Below, piece by piece: positions 25,598 through 34,570 of a DNA stretch of 64,000 nucleotides; position 1 is the stretch's first letter, and each line of letters opens with the position of its first letter. Under the pieces are notes generated by a model. It was given only the letters and a program-made list of their open reading frames with translations. It made no database searches and was not told the DNA's origin. The position numbers and the translations under genes are program-made. The stretch is from Pseudomonas fluorescens (GTDB lineage Bacteria; Pseudomonadota; Gammaproteobacteria; Pseudomonadales; Pseudomonadaceae), in assembly GCF_001307275.1 (NCBI RefSeq), contig NZ_CP012831.1:4332501-4396500 (forward strand), read 5' to 3'.

Positions 25598-26530
25598 ATG
25601 GATCGCCCGCGTTTTCGAGCTGCATTTTTTCATCCGCGTTTCTGGCTGCTGTGGTGCGGCCTGGGGCTGTTGTGGCTGATCGTGCAATTGCCTTATCCGT
25701 TATTGCTGCGGGTCGGTCGTGCATTGGGGGCGCTGATGTACCGGGTGGCCGGCGACCGACGGCGCATTGCCCGTCGCAACCTGGAACTGTGTTTCCCGCA
25801 AAAGTCCGCTGCCGAGCGCAAGCGTCTGCTCAAGGAAAACTTTGCCTCCACCGGCATCGCCTTTTTCGAAATGGCCATGAGTTGGTGGTGGTCGCGTTCG
25901 CGTTTGGCGAAACTGGCCCATGTCGAAGGGCTGGAGCATCTCAAGCAGGCCCAGCGCGAGGGCAAGGGCGTGATCCTGATGGCGCTGCATTTCACCACGC
26001 TGGAAATCGGCGCGGCCTTGCTCGGCCAGCAGCACACCATCGATGGCATGTACCGTGAGCACAAGAACCCGTTGTTCGACTACATCCAGCGCCGGGGCCG
26101 CGAGCGCCACAACCTCGACTCCCTGGCGGTGGAGCGTGACGATGTGCGGGGCATGCTCAAGCTGCTGCGGGCCGGCCGGGCGATCTGGTATGCGCCGGAC
26201 CAGGACTACGGCGCCAAGCAAAGCGTGTTCGTGCCGCTGTTCGGCATCCAGGCCGCGACGGTCACCGCCACCACCAAGTTCGCCCGCCTGGGCAAGGCGC
26301 TGGTGGTGCCTTTCACCCAGGAGCGCCTGGCCGATGGCAGCGGTTATCGCCTGGTGATCCAGGCTCCGTTGACGGATTTCCCGGGGGAGACCGAGGAAGC
26401 CGATTGCATCCGCATCAATCAATGGGTCGAGCAATCGGTGCGCGATTGTCCCGAGCAGTACCTCTGGGCCCACCGGCGCTTCAAGAGCCGTCCACCGGGC
26501 GAGCCCAAGCTGTACGACAAACGCGGCTGA
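25598..26530 (+). CDS. htrB: Lipid A biosynthesis lauroyl acyltransferase
   Basis: 310 residues, LpxL/HtrB length. One N-terminal membrane helix (FWLLWCGLGLLWLIVQLP), then the HX4E-like acyltransferase motif in LMALHFTTLE and the later YAPDQDYG. It adds a secondary acyl chain to Kdo2-lipid IVA or a related intermediate at the inner membrane. Start ATG 25598 has GGAAG 5 bases upstream; a longer open frame to 25049 lies antisense to minC and is not used. In P. aeruginosa the counterpart near minC is one of two HtrB paralogues. Confidence 0.93.
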   Translation: MDRPRFRAAFFHPRFWLLWCGLGLLWLIVQLPYPLLLRVGRALGALMYRVAGDRRRIARRNLELCFPQKSAAERKRLLKENFASTGIAFFEMAMSWWWSRSRLAKLAHVEGLEHLKQAQREGKGVILMALHFTTLEIGAALLGQQHTIDGMYREHKNPLFDYIQRRGRERHNLDSLAVERDDVRGMLKLLRAGRAIWYAPDQDYGAKQSVFVPLFGIQAATVTATTKFARLGKALVVPFTQERLADGSGYRLVIQAPLTDFPGETEEADCIRINQWVEQSVRDCPEQYLWAHRRFKSRPPGEPKLYDKRG

Positions 26531-26566
26531 GTTTTTTTGATATCACCTTGAGCACGGAGCATTGCG

Positions 26567-27721
26567 ATGACCCCAGCTGAACCGGTTACAGGTTTGATTC
26601 TTTCCGGCGGCGGGGCTCGGGCGGCGTATCAAGTGGGGGTATTGGCGGCGATTGCCGAATTGTTACCCGACGGGGCGGATAACCCGTTTCCGGTGATCGT
26701 CGGCACCTCGGCCGGGGCGATCAACGCGGTCAGCCTGGCGAGCGGGGCGATGGACTTCAAGACCGCCATCGAACGGCTGACGGCGTTCTGGCAGGCGGTA
26801 CGCAGCCATCAGGTCATGCGCAGCGACTGGCGGGGCGTGATCGCCCAGGCGACGCGTTTCATTACCCACAGCCTGTTGGGCCTGGGGGCCAAGTTGCCGG
26901 TGGCGCTGATCGACAGTTCGCCATTGCGCGAACTGCTCCAGGCCCAGTTCCACGCCTCGGGCATCGAGCAGTCCATCGCCGAACAGCAACTGCGGGCGGT
27001 GGCGGTGACGGCATTCGGTTATGAATCCGGCCAGGCCGTCACTTTCTACCAGGGACGCGGGACCATCGATGCCTGGCTGCGCCACCGACGTATCGGTGTG
27101 CCGACGCAGTTGTCGGTGGAGCACCTGCTGGCCAGTTCGGCGATTCCGCTGTTGTTCGCGCCGGTCAAGATCGGTCCGCAGTACTTTGGCGACGGCGCGG
27201 TGCGGCAATCGGCGCCCATCAGCCCGGCCTTGCACCTGGGGGCCAATCGCGTGCTGGTGATCGGCGTCAGCGGCAACCCCCGTGGCGCCGGTGGCCAGGA
27301 TCCTTCCGAGCGCAGCTACACCGGCCTGCAACCGACCCTGGCGCAGATCGGTGGCCATATGCTCAACAGCACCTTCATTGACAGCCTGGAAAGCGACATC
27401 GAATTGCTTCAACGCTTGAACGGTTTCAGCCACCTGCTGCCCGATGATGTGCCGGCCCATGCCCTCGGCGCCGCACCGGTGGAGGTATTGGTGATTTCGC
27501 CGAGCCAGCCCATCGATGAAATCGCCGCTCGCCATCGTCAGGAACTGCCCCGTGCGTTGCGGGTTTTCCTGCGGGGGCCGGGCGCGACCAAGACCAGTGG
27601 CGCGGGGGTGTTGAGTTATCTGTTGTTCGAGGCGGGGTACTGCAGCGAGCTGATCGAGTTGGGACGCCAGGATGCGTTGGCGCAGCGCGAGGCGTTGAGT
27701 CGGTTCCTGGGGTTGTCCTGA
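26567..27721 (+). CDS. Patatin-like phospholipase
   Basis: 384 residues. Oxyanion motif SGGGARAAYQVG (about 14-25), nucleophile elbow GTSAG (Ser about 50), and dyad aspartate in FGDGAVRQ (about 206-213). No signal peptide; cytosolic or membrane-associated lipid acyl hydrolase. It follows htrB by 36 bases, so probably co-transcribed. Substrate unknown. Confidence 0.9.
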   Translation: MTPAEPVTGLILSGGGARAAYQVGVLAAIAELLPDGADNPFPVIVGTSAGAINAVSLASGAMDFKTAIERLTAFWQAVRSHQVMRSDWRGVIAQATRFITHSLLGLGAKLPVALIDSSPLRELLQAQFHASGIEQSIAEQQLRAVAVTAFGYESGQAVTFYQGRGTIDAWLRHRRIGVPTQLSVEHLLASSAIPLLFAPVKIGPQYFGDGAVRQSAPISPALHLGANRVLVIGVSGNPRGAGGQDPSERSYTGLQPTLAQIGGHMLNSTFIDSLESDIELLQRLNGFSHLLPDDVPAHALGAAPVEVLVISPSQPIDEIAARHRQELPRALRVFLRGPGATKTSGAGVLSYLLFEAGYCSELIELGRQDALAQREALSRFLGLS

Positions 27722-27738
27722 CTGATGCAAGCAGGTCC

Positions 27739-27903
27739 ACCGCTATCGCGAGCACGCTCGCTCCCACAAGGGATTTGCGGTGGGCGCTGAATCCTGGCTT
27801 TCACGAAACCAATGTGGGAGCGAGCTTGCTCGCGATGACGGCGGCACATCCAACACCTGTTTTGCCTGACCCACCGCCATCGCGAGCAAGCTCGCTCCCA
27901 CAA
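27739..27903. repeat. Three REP half-units in a BIME
   Basis: CGCTATCGCGAGCACGCTCG at the left, then TGTGGGAGCGAGCTTGCTCG and CCATCGCGAGCAAGCTCGCT. One unpaired REP plus one inverted pair, between convergent genes. Confidence 0.85.
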
Positions 27904-27914
27904 GGGTGACGCGA

Positions 27915-28700
27915 TTAGAAGTGATACTTCAGCAAGAAGCTGGTGTTGCTCTGGTTGGTCTTGAACCCTTCGCTGTCTTCAATCCCGTATTTGTTCTTCC
28001 AGTAGTCATACTCCACGCCCACATACAGCTGCTTGGCGCCAAGCTTCAAGGCCTTGCCCAGGTCATATTTGATCTGCGGGTTGATGTGCAGGTTGGCGTG
28101 GTAGGTGCCCTTCGAGTTGCTGTCGTTGTCCACCACCCAGTCGATGAAACCGTCGATCAGGATGTCGGAAGAACCCACCGGTACGGTGTAGGCCCAGGCC
28201 GGGGTGATCTGCCAGACATTGTCGCCGGCGCGCGGGCCTTCGGTCTGGCGGTTGTAGAAGTTCAGCTGGAAGTAGTCGAAGCCGGGAATCGCCAGGTCGA
28301 AGCCCGGGCCGATCAGGTAGGACTCGTTGTCGCCTTCACCGAATTCATAGGTCATGGCCAGCAGCACATCCTTGATCGGCCCCAGTTCCAGCTTCTGGTC
28401 GAAGATCTTGCCGAACGACAGGCGCGGGCTGAACTCGCCGTAGTAGGTATTCGGGCCGGACTGGCTGTCGTCCTGGCCGTTGTAGAAGATCCGGTCGAGG
28501 AAGAAGAAGTTGTCCCCGTATTTCCAGGCATCAGCGTGTTCGAAGGTCACGGTCTGCTGGATACGCGGGTTGACCTGGAAATCCTTGCCATACAGGTAGG
28601 TCAGGCTGTTGTTCTGCCATTGGAACAGGTCGTCGGCCATCGCTTGGCCTGCGACCAGCAAGGATCCTGCGAGTATCAGGCTGGTGCACGTATGTTTCAT
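27915..28700 (-). CDS. Tsx/OmpK-like outer-membrane channel
   Basis: 261 residues. Signal peptide MKHTCTSLILAGSLLVAGQAMA, then alternating beta-strand pattern (for example WQNNSLTYLYG, YFQLNFYNRQ, LYVGVEYDYW) ending in the terminal aromatic LLKYHF, as needed for barrel assembly. The family (PF03502) includes nucleoside channel Tsx. Next to urate/allantoin genes, it is probably an outer-membrane porin for nucleosides or purines. Start at MKHTCT (28700) chosen because a longer frame would precede the signal peptide. Confidence 0.85.
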   Translation of the reverse strand: MKHTCTSLILAGSLLVAGQAMADDLFQWQNNSLTYLYGKDFQVNPRIQQTVTFEHADAWKYGDNFFFLDRIFYNGQDDSQSGPNTYYGEFSPRLSFGKIFDQKLELGPIKDVLLAMTYEFGEGDNESYLIGPGFDLAIPGFDYFQLNFYNRQTEGPRAGDNVWQITPAWAYTVPVGSSDILIDGFIDWVVDNDSNSKGTYHANLHINPQIKYDLGKALKLGAKQLYVGVEYDYWKNKYGIEDSEGFKTNQSNTSFLLKYHF

Positions 28701-29200
28701 TCGGTTTGCTCCCAAAGGTAAGTGGTACCGCCATTTTTTAAGGTCAGCGCTCTGGTGTGGCGCCTTTTTCCATGGATTAAAAAACATCCGTTCGGTCAGC
28801 TTTTTGAGCGTGGCGAATGCTGATAGCAAGCGCTGAGCCAAGTCCGGAAAAAACCGGAAATGGCGTGGCCTGCGGTTTTTTGATCAGTCGGAAAAGCTGT
28901 TTTCAGGGGCGCGTCATGTCCGCCAACGCCGCAACAAGTTGGCGGTCCGGTCAGGATCGGAAGGGATTTTGTTGTAGGCCTGCTTCAAACGGCCGCGCAG
29001 GATACGGGCTTGCCTTGAAGGGCTCAAGTGCCCTGCAACAGCGCATGGGCGGCGAATTTGGGGCGTGATGGCGGGGCTTGGTCATCGGGTGCTTTCCTCT
29101 TGTTTTTATTGTTGAGGCGCAGGCAGTCGCTGACGGGGGACCGGTGGTGTGCCGGTCGACCTGTCAGCGGTATGACGATTAACGGTTTGGAGCGCTTGGC
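28701..29200. other. 500-base gap without a recognised gene
   Basis: Contains a perfect 8-bp stem CCGCCAAC/GTTGGCGG at 28920-28945 and a smaller GACCGG/CCGGTC dyad near 29139. No T-run follows either. No convincing coding sequence was found on either strand; it presumably holds the porin promoter and the 3' untranslated region of puuD. Confidence 0.5.
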
Positions 29201-30490
29201 TCAGTTGGTGCGCGCGCCCTGGTTGATCCACGCGCCGATCAGGTCGCGTTCCTGCTGGGTCATCTGCGTGATGTTGCCCAATGGCATGATCTGGCTGGTC
29301 ACGGCTTGGGCCTGGATGCGCGCGGCCTGTTGCTGGATCTGCTGCGGCGTATCGAACATCACCCCGCCCGGCGCGGCACTGAACAGCGGGCTGGTGGGCT
29401 TGGCCGAGTGGCAGACCGAGCAGCGTTCCTGGATCACGCTGTGGACCTTCTCGAACGAGGGGCCCTGGGCGTTGGCGGCCTGGGTGGGGGCCGAGGCCGG
29501 TGCGGCGGGGGCGGTCGCCGGTTTCGCGCCGCCGCCCACTGCCGTTTCCGGCAACGGTTGGTACTCGATCACGCCGGGTGCCTTGGCCACGTCCGGTGCG
29601 CTGGGCATGGGTTTGGGGCCGGTGACATAAGCCAGGCAGATCATCGCCAGGGCGCCGACCGGCAGCGTCCAGGCAAACCGGTTGCTGTCATGGCGCGTGT
29701 TGAAGTAATGCCGCACCAACACCGCCGCCACGGCGATACCGGCCAGGATCAACCAGTTGTACTGGCTGCCGTAGGTGCTCGGGAAGTGGTTGCTGATCAT
29801 GATGAACAGCACCGGCAGGGTGAAGTAGTTGTTGTGGCGCGAACGCAACAAGCCCTTGGCCGGCAATGCCGGGTCGGGAGTGCGGTTCTCGGCGATGGCC
29901 GCGACCAGGGCACGTTGTGCCGGCATGATGATGCGGAACACATTGCCCACCATGATCGTGCCGATGACCGCACCGACATGCAGGTAGGCACCGCGACCGC
30001 TGAACACCTTGCTGAACCCGTAGGCCGCGGCGATCAGCAGCACGAACAGGATCAGGCCGAGCAAGGCAGGGCGTTTGCCCAGGGCCGAGTCGCAGAGAAA
30101 GGAATAGACGAACCAGCCGACGAACAACGAGCCGATGCCCAAGGCGACGCCTTCGGGGCCGCTCAGGCCGCTGCCGGGGGCCAGCAGGTAGACGGTCGGG
30201 TTCCAATAGAACACCACGCACAGCAGGGCGATACCCGACATCCAGGTGAAGTAGGCTTCCCATTTGAACCAGTGCAGGTTGTCCGGCATGGACGGTGGTG
30301 CAAGTTTGTATTTTTCCAGGTGGTAGATGCCGCCACCGTGGATGGCCCACAGGTCACCGGCCAGGCCGCTCCTGGGGTTGACGCGATTGAGGTTGTTTTC
30401 CAGCCAGACGAAGTAGAACGACGCGCCGATCCAGGCCACGCCAGTGATCATGTGAACCCAGCGCACGCTCAGGTTCAGCCATTCCAGCAT
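29201..30490 (-). CDS. puuD: Membrane urate hydroxylase/oxidase with cytochrome c domain
   Basis: 429 residues. Eight or so membrane helices start with WVHMITGVAWIGASFYFVWL, followed by a Pro/Ala linker and a C-terminal cytochrome c-like domain with CSVCH. This is the PuuD type of urate oxidase that passes electrons to the respiratory chain instead of making peroxide. It converts urate to 5-hydroxyisourate. ATG at 30490 with GGAAG 5 bases upstream; the GTG four codons earlier includes that ribosome site. Last gene of the puuE-uraD-alc-allA-puuD series. Confidence 0.95.
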   Translation of the reverse strand: MLEWLNLSVRWVHMITGVAWIGASFYFVWLENNLNRVNPRSGLAGDLWAIHGGGIYHLEKYKLAPPSMPDNLHWFKWEAYFTWMSGIALLCVVFYWNPTVYLLAPGSGLSGPEGVALGIGSLFVGWFVYSFLCDSALGKRPALLGLILFVLLIAAAYGFSKVFSGRGAYLHVGAVIGTIMVGNVFRIIMPAQRALVAAIAENRTPDPALPAKGLLRSRHNNYFTLPVLFIMISNHFPSTYGSQYNWLILAGIAVAAVLVRHYFNTRHDSNRFAWTLPVGALAMICLAYVTGPKPMPSAPDVAKAPGVIEYQPLPETAVGGGAKPATAPAAPASAPTQAANAQGPSFEKVHSVIQERCSVCHSAKPTSPLFSAAPGGVMFDTPQQIQQQAARIQAQAVTSQIMPLGNITQMTQQERDLIGAWINQGARTN

Positions 30491-30553
30491 ATGTGCTTCC
30501 ACAGTCTTTACCTCTCGCCCGTCACGCTTGTCTGCGCGTGATCGGACCTTCTC

Positions 30554-31057
30554 TTATTGGTGGGGGGCGAGGATCAAACACTCATCCTCTTGGAAAAAAT
30601 GCTCATCGCAGTTATTGCCTGTGCCACTGCGATCAACCACCAGGAAGTCATCCCGCTTTTCGATCGTCAGCACCGGGTGGTGCCAGACGCCGCGATGGTA
30701 ATTAATGCCCTGCCTGCCGTTGGTGACGAAGGCGCGGACCAAGCCTGATACAGGTGCATCGCCAAGTGGCGCGACCACGATCAGAAAGGGGTTGCCGAGC
30801 AGCGGAATGAAGGCCTGGCTGCCCAGCGGATGGCGCTCCAGCATGCGTACGGTCAGCGGCATGTCCAGCGCGTCGGCGCGGAAGATGCTGATGATCGCCT
30901 GATCGTCCGGCGTAGCGGTTTGCACCGTCGCCAGGCGATGGAAGCGCATGGTCGAACCGTTGTTGATCATGAAGTGATCGCTGCCGTCGGTTTCGATCAC
31001 GTCACCGAACGGGGCGAAGGCTTCTTTGGTCAACGGTTCGATCTTGAGTGTGCGCAT
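30554..31057 (-). CDS. allA: Ureidoglycolate lyase
   Basis: 167 residues. Family signatures AFAPFGDVIE, FHRLATVQ, HPLGSQAFIPL and NYHRGVWHHP (metal/active site His). Converts (S)-ureidoglycolate to glyoxylate and urea, the step after allantoicase. Start MRTLKIEPL at 31057 chosen over an ATG six codons upstream. Between alc and puuD in one orientation. Confidence 0.95.
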   Translation of the reverse strand: MRTLKIEPLTKEAFAPFGDVIETDGSDHFMINNGSTMRFHRLATVQTATPDDQAIISIFRADALDMPLTVRMLERHPLGSQAFIPLLGNPFLIVVAPLGDAPVSGLVRAFVTNGRQGINYHRGVWHHPVLTIEKRDDFLVVDRSGTGNNCDEHFFQEDECLILAPHQ

Positions 31058-31103
31058 GCTGGTCTTCTTATCCAAAAAATTCTGTGTCGTTTGTTCAGCT
31101 TCT

Positions 31104-31196
31104 GTGGCGAGGGAGCTTGCTCCCGCTGGGGCGCGAAGCGGCCCTCAAAATGGGACTGCTGCGCAGTCCAGCGGGAGCAAGCTCCCTCGCCACAGG
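31104..31196. repeat. REP/BIME, GTGGCGAGGGAGC family
   Basis: TGTGGCGAGGGAGCTTGCTC and GCAAGCTCCCTCGCCACA arms around inner arms GCGAAGC and ACTGCTGCGCAGT. Lies inside the purine operon, between alc and allA. Confidence 0.85.
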
Positions 31197-31204
31197 TGCG
31201 GTGT

Positions 31205-32200
31205 TTACTTCGATACCTTGCCCAGCACCCGCAGGCGACTCACGCCACCATCCGGGAACACATTGAGGCGGATGTGGGTGATCGGTCCCAGGGCCTTGAT
31301 CTGCTCGGCGAAGGTGTGCTCGGCGTGCATCTCCAGCTTCTGGCTCGGCAGCAGTTCGCGCCAGAACAGCGACTGGGTTTCGATCTGGCTGTCGGTGCCG
31401 CCCTTGACGAACGCGCCCTGGATCGAGCAACTGTCGGGGTAGTTGCCCTTGAAGTGCAGGGTGTCGACGATGACTTTCTCGACCTCGCCGGCATGGCCCA
31501 GGGCGACGATCACCCAGTCATTGCCCGGGGTGCGACGACGGGCGGTTTCCCAGCCATCGCCCATGTTCACGCCACGACCCGGGTTGAGGATATTGCTCAT
31601 GCGGCCGAAGTGCTCGTCGGAGCAGGCCAGGGCGCGACCACCATTGAGGGCGGCGGCCAGGTCGATCTGTTCGTTGTCGCCCACGGCCGACCAGTCGCGG
31701 TACGGAATGCCGTAGACCCGCAAGCGGGCCACGCCGCCATCAGGGTAGATGTTGAAACGCAGGTGGCTGAAGGCCTGGTCATTGCTGATCTCGTGGTAGT
31801 GGTGGCTGTTGCCTTGCAGCTCCACGGCCGACAGCACTTCAGTCCACTGGGTGTTTTCGTCCGGCTCGCCTTCGGTCAGGAAGCAGGCTTCGAGGGAGGC
31901 TGATGGTGGGTAGTTGCCGGTGAAGAATGAGGTGTCGATGTCCACGCCCTTGATCGACCCCGCCACACCCAGGCGGATCACCGCGCTGTCGTAGCCTTCG
32001 AAGCGCTTGCGCCGCGATTCCCAGCCGTCCATCCACTTGCCGTTATCATCGAACACGCCCTCCTTCCACACGGCCGGGGTCGGCTGGAACAGGCGGTTGG
32101 CGTCGGCGAACCAGTCGTCGGTGACCGAGATGATCTTGGTGCCCAGGCGGGCGTCGGCCAGGTTGACGAACTTCTCGAAAGGTACGGCGTAAGCTTTCAT
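31205..32200 (-). CDS. alc: Allantoicase
   Basis: 331 residues made of two repeated jelly-roll halves (LGVAGSIKGVDIDTSFFTGNYPP and LGHAGEVEKVIVDTLHFKGNYPD), the hallmark of allantoicase. Hydrolyses allantoate to ureidoglycolate and urea. Start MKAYAVPFEKFVNLAD. In an operon after uraD. Confidence 0.97.
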   Translation of the reverse strand: MKAYAVPFEKFVNLADARLGTKIISVTDDWFADANRLFQPTPAVWKEGVFDDNGKWMDGWESRRKRFEGYDSAVIRLGVAGSIKGVDIDTSFFTGNYPPSASLEACFLTEGEPDENTQWTEVLSAVELQGNSHHYHEISNDQAFSHLRFNIYPDGGVARLRVYGIPYRDWSAVGDNEQIDLAAALNGGRALACSDEHFGRMSNILNPGRGVNMGDGWETARRRTPGNDWVIVALGHAGEVEKVIVDTLHFKGNYPDSCSIQGAFVKGGTDSQIETQSLFWRELLPSQKLEMHAEHTFAEQIKALGPITHIRLNVFPDGGVSRLRVLGKVSK

Positions 32201-32255
32201 TCTTCTTGTCTGCCTTTAAATAAGTTGGCTGGGGATGCTTGCAGGAGGCTGCTCG

Positions 32256-32771
32256 CTAAAGGGTCAGTAATCGGAACAACGCGATCTTGTTGATCTCTGC
32301 CAGCGCGCATTTGAATTCGGCGTCTGCCGAGTGATGGATGCGCGTTTCGAATGCCGCGAGGATCTGGTGCCGGTTGCTGCCTTTTACCGCCATGATGAAG
32401 GGAAACTTGAACTTGGCCTTGTAGGCGTCGTTCAGCTCGGTGAAGCGTTGAAACTCTTCTGCCGTGCATTGGTGAATACCGGCGCCGGCCTGTTCGTTCG
32501 TGCTGGCTTCGGTCAGTTGGCCCTGGACGGCGGCTTTGCCGGCCAGGTCCGGGTGGGCGTTGATCAGCGCCAGTTGGCTGGCGTGATCGGCGCTCAACAG
32601 GATGTCGCTCATGCGCTGGTGCAGGGTCTCGATCTCGTCGATCGAGGGATCCTGGCCCAGTTCAAACGCCTTTTCGGCGACCCATGGCGAATGTTCGTAG
32701 ATATCGGCGAAAGCCCGGACGAAGGCGTCACGGCTCAAGGTGGAAGGCTTGAGGGTCTGGAAGGCGGTCAT
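32256..32771 (-). CDS. uraD: OHCU decarboxylase
   Basis: 171 residues. 2-oxo-4-hydroxy-4-carboxy-5-ureidoimidazoline decarboxylase family, with the HPDLAGKAA motif and active-site HASQLALINAHPDL region. Makes (S)-allantoin from the UraH product. The ATG overlaps the puuE stop by 4 bases (ATGA). Confidence 0.95.
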   Translation of the reverse strand: MTAFQTLKPSTLSRDAFVRAFADIYEHSPWVAEKAFELGQDPSIDEIETLHQRMSDILLSADHASQLALINAHPDLAGKAAVQGQLTEASTNEQAGAGIHQCTAEEFQRFTELNDAYKAKFKFPFIMAVKGSNRHQILAAFETRIHHSADAEFKCALAEINKIALFRLLTL

Positions 32772-33709
32772 TTCGAGGCTCCTGGATTCGAAGCCCCTTG
32801 GTACGGGTGGGCCTGCTGCCAGTGGCGGGCGATGTCGACACGCCGGCTGAACCAGACGTGTTCATGGCCTTTGACGTATTCGAGGAAGCGCTTGAGGGAT
32901 GCCAGGCGCGCAGGGCGGCCGATCAGCCGGCAATGCAGCCCGATGGAGAGCATCTTCGGCGCCTCGGCACCTTCTGCATACAGCACGTCGAAAGCGTCCT
33001 TCAGGTATTGGAAAAAATCGTCACCCTTGTTGAAACCCTGCACCTGGGTGAAGCGCATGTCATTGGTGTCGAGGGTGTAGGGAATCACCAGGTGCGGCTT
33101 GCCGTTCGGGGTATTCGGTTCCCAGTAGGGCAGGTCGTCGTCGTAGGTGTCGCTGTCGTAGAGGAAACCGCCTTCTTCCATCACCAGCCGGCGGGTGTTC
33201 GGGCCGGTGCGGCCGGTGTACCAGCCCAGCGGGCGCTCGCCAGTGATTTCGGTGAGGATGCGGATCGCTTCGAGCATGTGCTCGCGCTCCTGGGCCTCAT
33301 CCATGTACTGGTAGTCGATCCAGCGATAGCCGTGGCTGCAGATTTCGTGACCGGCGGCGACCATGGCGCGAATCACGTCCGGATGGCGCTGGGCGGCCAT
33401 GGCGACGGCGAAGATGGTCAGCGGGATGTCGAATGCCTTGAACAGCTTGAGGACCCGCCAGACACCGGCACGGCTGCCATACTCGTACAGCGATTCCATG
33501 CTCATGTTGCGCTCGCCCTGCAGCGGTTGCGCGGCGACCATCTCCGAAAGGAACGCTTCGGATTCCTTGTCGCCATGCAGGACGTTACGCTCGCCACCTT
33601 CTTCGTAGTTGAGCACGAAGGACAAAGCGATGCGGGCGTTGCCCGGCCACTGGGGATGGGGAGGGTTATTGCCGTAACCGATCAGGTCGCGTGGGTAGTC
33701 AGCGCTCAC
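32768..33709 (-). CDS. puuE: Metal-independent allantoinase (polysaccharide-deacetylase fold)
   Basis: 313 residues, full-length PuuE. Polysaccharide deacetylase-like motifs ICSHGYRWIDYQYM and GRTGPNTRRLV. Opens allantoin to allantoate without the dinuclear metal site of AllB-type enzymes. GTG start at 33709 (then SADYPRDLIGYG) is preferred: AAGGAA lies 7-8 bases upstream, while the ATG nine codons earlier has no ribosome site. First gene of the puuE-uraD-alc-allA-puuD series; a TTGTATACAA dyad is 81 bases upstream. Confidence 0.95.
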   Translation of the reverse strand: MSADYPRDLIGYGNNPPHPQWPGNARIALSFVLNYEEGGERNVLHGDKESEAFLSEMVAAQPLQGERNMSMESLYEYGSRAGVWRVLKLFKAFDIPLTIFAVAMAAQRHPDVIRAMVAAGHEICSHGYRWIDYQYMDEAQEREHMLEAIRILTEITGERPLGWYTGRTGPNTRRLVMEEGGFLYDSDTYDDDLPYWEPNTPNGKPHLVIPYTLDTNDMRFTQVQGFNKGDDFFQYLKDAFDVLYAEGAEAPKMLSIGLHCRLIGRPARLASLKRFLEYVKGHEHVWFSRRVDIARHWQQAHPYQGASNPGASK

Positions 33710-33789
33710 TGCAGTTTTCCTTCTTGTTCGAACCATGTGGGTGGCGCCCTGATGATGAAATATAGGCTGGCGTCACGACGATGGAGTGA

Positions 33790-33799
33790 TTGTATACAA
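33790..33799. promoter_or_regulatory. TTGTATACAA operator, puuE side
   Basis: Perfect 10-bp palindrome in the AT-rich 414-base gap between divergent puuE and uraH. An identical site precedes the NCS2 purine permease (42350) and a one-base variant is at 33985. Form and gene set suggest a GntR-type purine-responsive regulator not encoded in this window. Confidence 0.6.
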
Positions 33800-33984
33800 C
33801 TTTATGCGCGATTTGTAAGCCTGATTTTCTGCATTTTTCACCGCGGTCCTTGGCTTGTCTACACTGCAAGAAACCTGCCCACTTGGTCAATGAATCGTCA
33901 GGAGGATCTTGTATTCATTTGGTTTGCTTGAGGCCGGGGCCGGCGTGCCGTTGCGCAGTCCATGGACTGAATGTTTATTTTTTA

Positions 33985-33994
33985 TTGTGTACAA
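33985..33994. promoter_or_regulatory. TTGTGTACAA operator variant, uraH side
   Basis: One base from the perfect palindrome, 130 bases before the uraH ATG and within a T-rich promoter-like region. Confidence 0.5.
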
Positions 33995-34123
33995 TTTTCT
34001 TTTAAAGTGTCTTAATTCGCTCATCGCCGCAGCGTTTCGTGCTCCGAACCGGTGCGGCCTGTCTTTCAACTGATTCAGGAGGCGTCGTGCCGGGCTGCCC
34101 TCGCAGCAAGGCGCGCAGAAGCA

Positions 34124-34477
34124 ATGGGACGTTTGACTACTCACGTTTTGGATGCTGCACATGGCTGCCCGGGCAGCGCGATCAAGGTCGAGTTGTACCG
34201 GGTGGAGGGCTCGCAATTGCAGCTGGTCGCCAGCGCGCAGACCAACAGCGATGGCCGTTGCGATGCACCCTTGCTGCAAGGGGAGGACTACCGCTCGGGC
34301 GTCTATCAATTGCAATTTCATGCCGGCGATTATTACCGCGCACGTGGCGTGCAACTGCCCGAGCCGGCGTTCCTGGATGTGGTGGTGCTGCGCTTCGGCA
34401 TTTCGGCCGAGCAGGAGCATTATCACGTGCCCCTGCTGATTTCGCCCTACGCCTATTCAACCTATCGAGGCAGTTGA
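34124..34477 (+). CDS. uraH: 5-hydroxyisourate hydrolase (transthyretin-like)
   Basis: 117 residues. N-terminal TTHVLDAAHGCPG, central HYHVPLLISPYAYSTYRGS ending in the family signature YRGS. A cytosolic tetramer that hydrolyses 5-hydroxyisourate to OHCU, between PuuD and UraD. Start ATG 34124 gives the standard length; an upstream extension is basic and unlike relatives. Divergent from puuE. Confidence 0.95.
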   Translation: MGRLTTHVLDAAHGCPGSAIKVELYRVEGSQLQLVASAQTNSDGRCDAPLLQGEDYRSGVYQLQFHAGDYYRARGVQLPEPAFLDVVVLRFGISAEQEHYHVPLLISPYAYSTYRGS

Positions 34478-34534
34478 CCCCCAAGCAGCTGCCTCTCCTG
34501 GAAGCGACTGCGCATGGCGCTTCTTTGGTTTTTC

Positions 34535-34561
34535 GCCCGCTCACACTGCGGGCTTTTTTTT
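34535..34561 (+). terminator. Rho-independent terminator of uraH
   Basis: GCCCGC, 7-base loop, GCGGGC, then eight T residues. It ends just before the convergent toxin-like gene stop at 34571. Confidence 0.9.
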
Positions 34562-34570
34562 GCCGCCAGC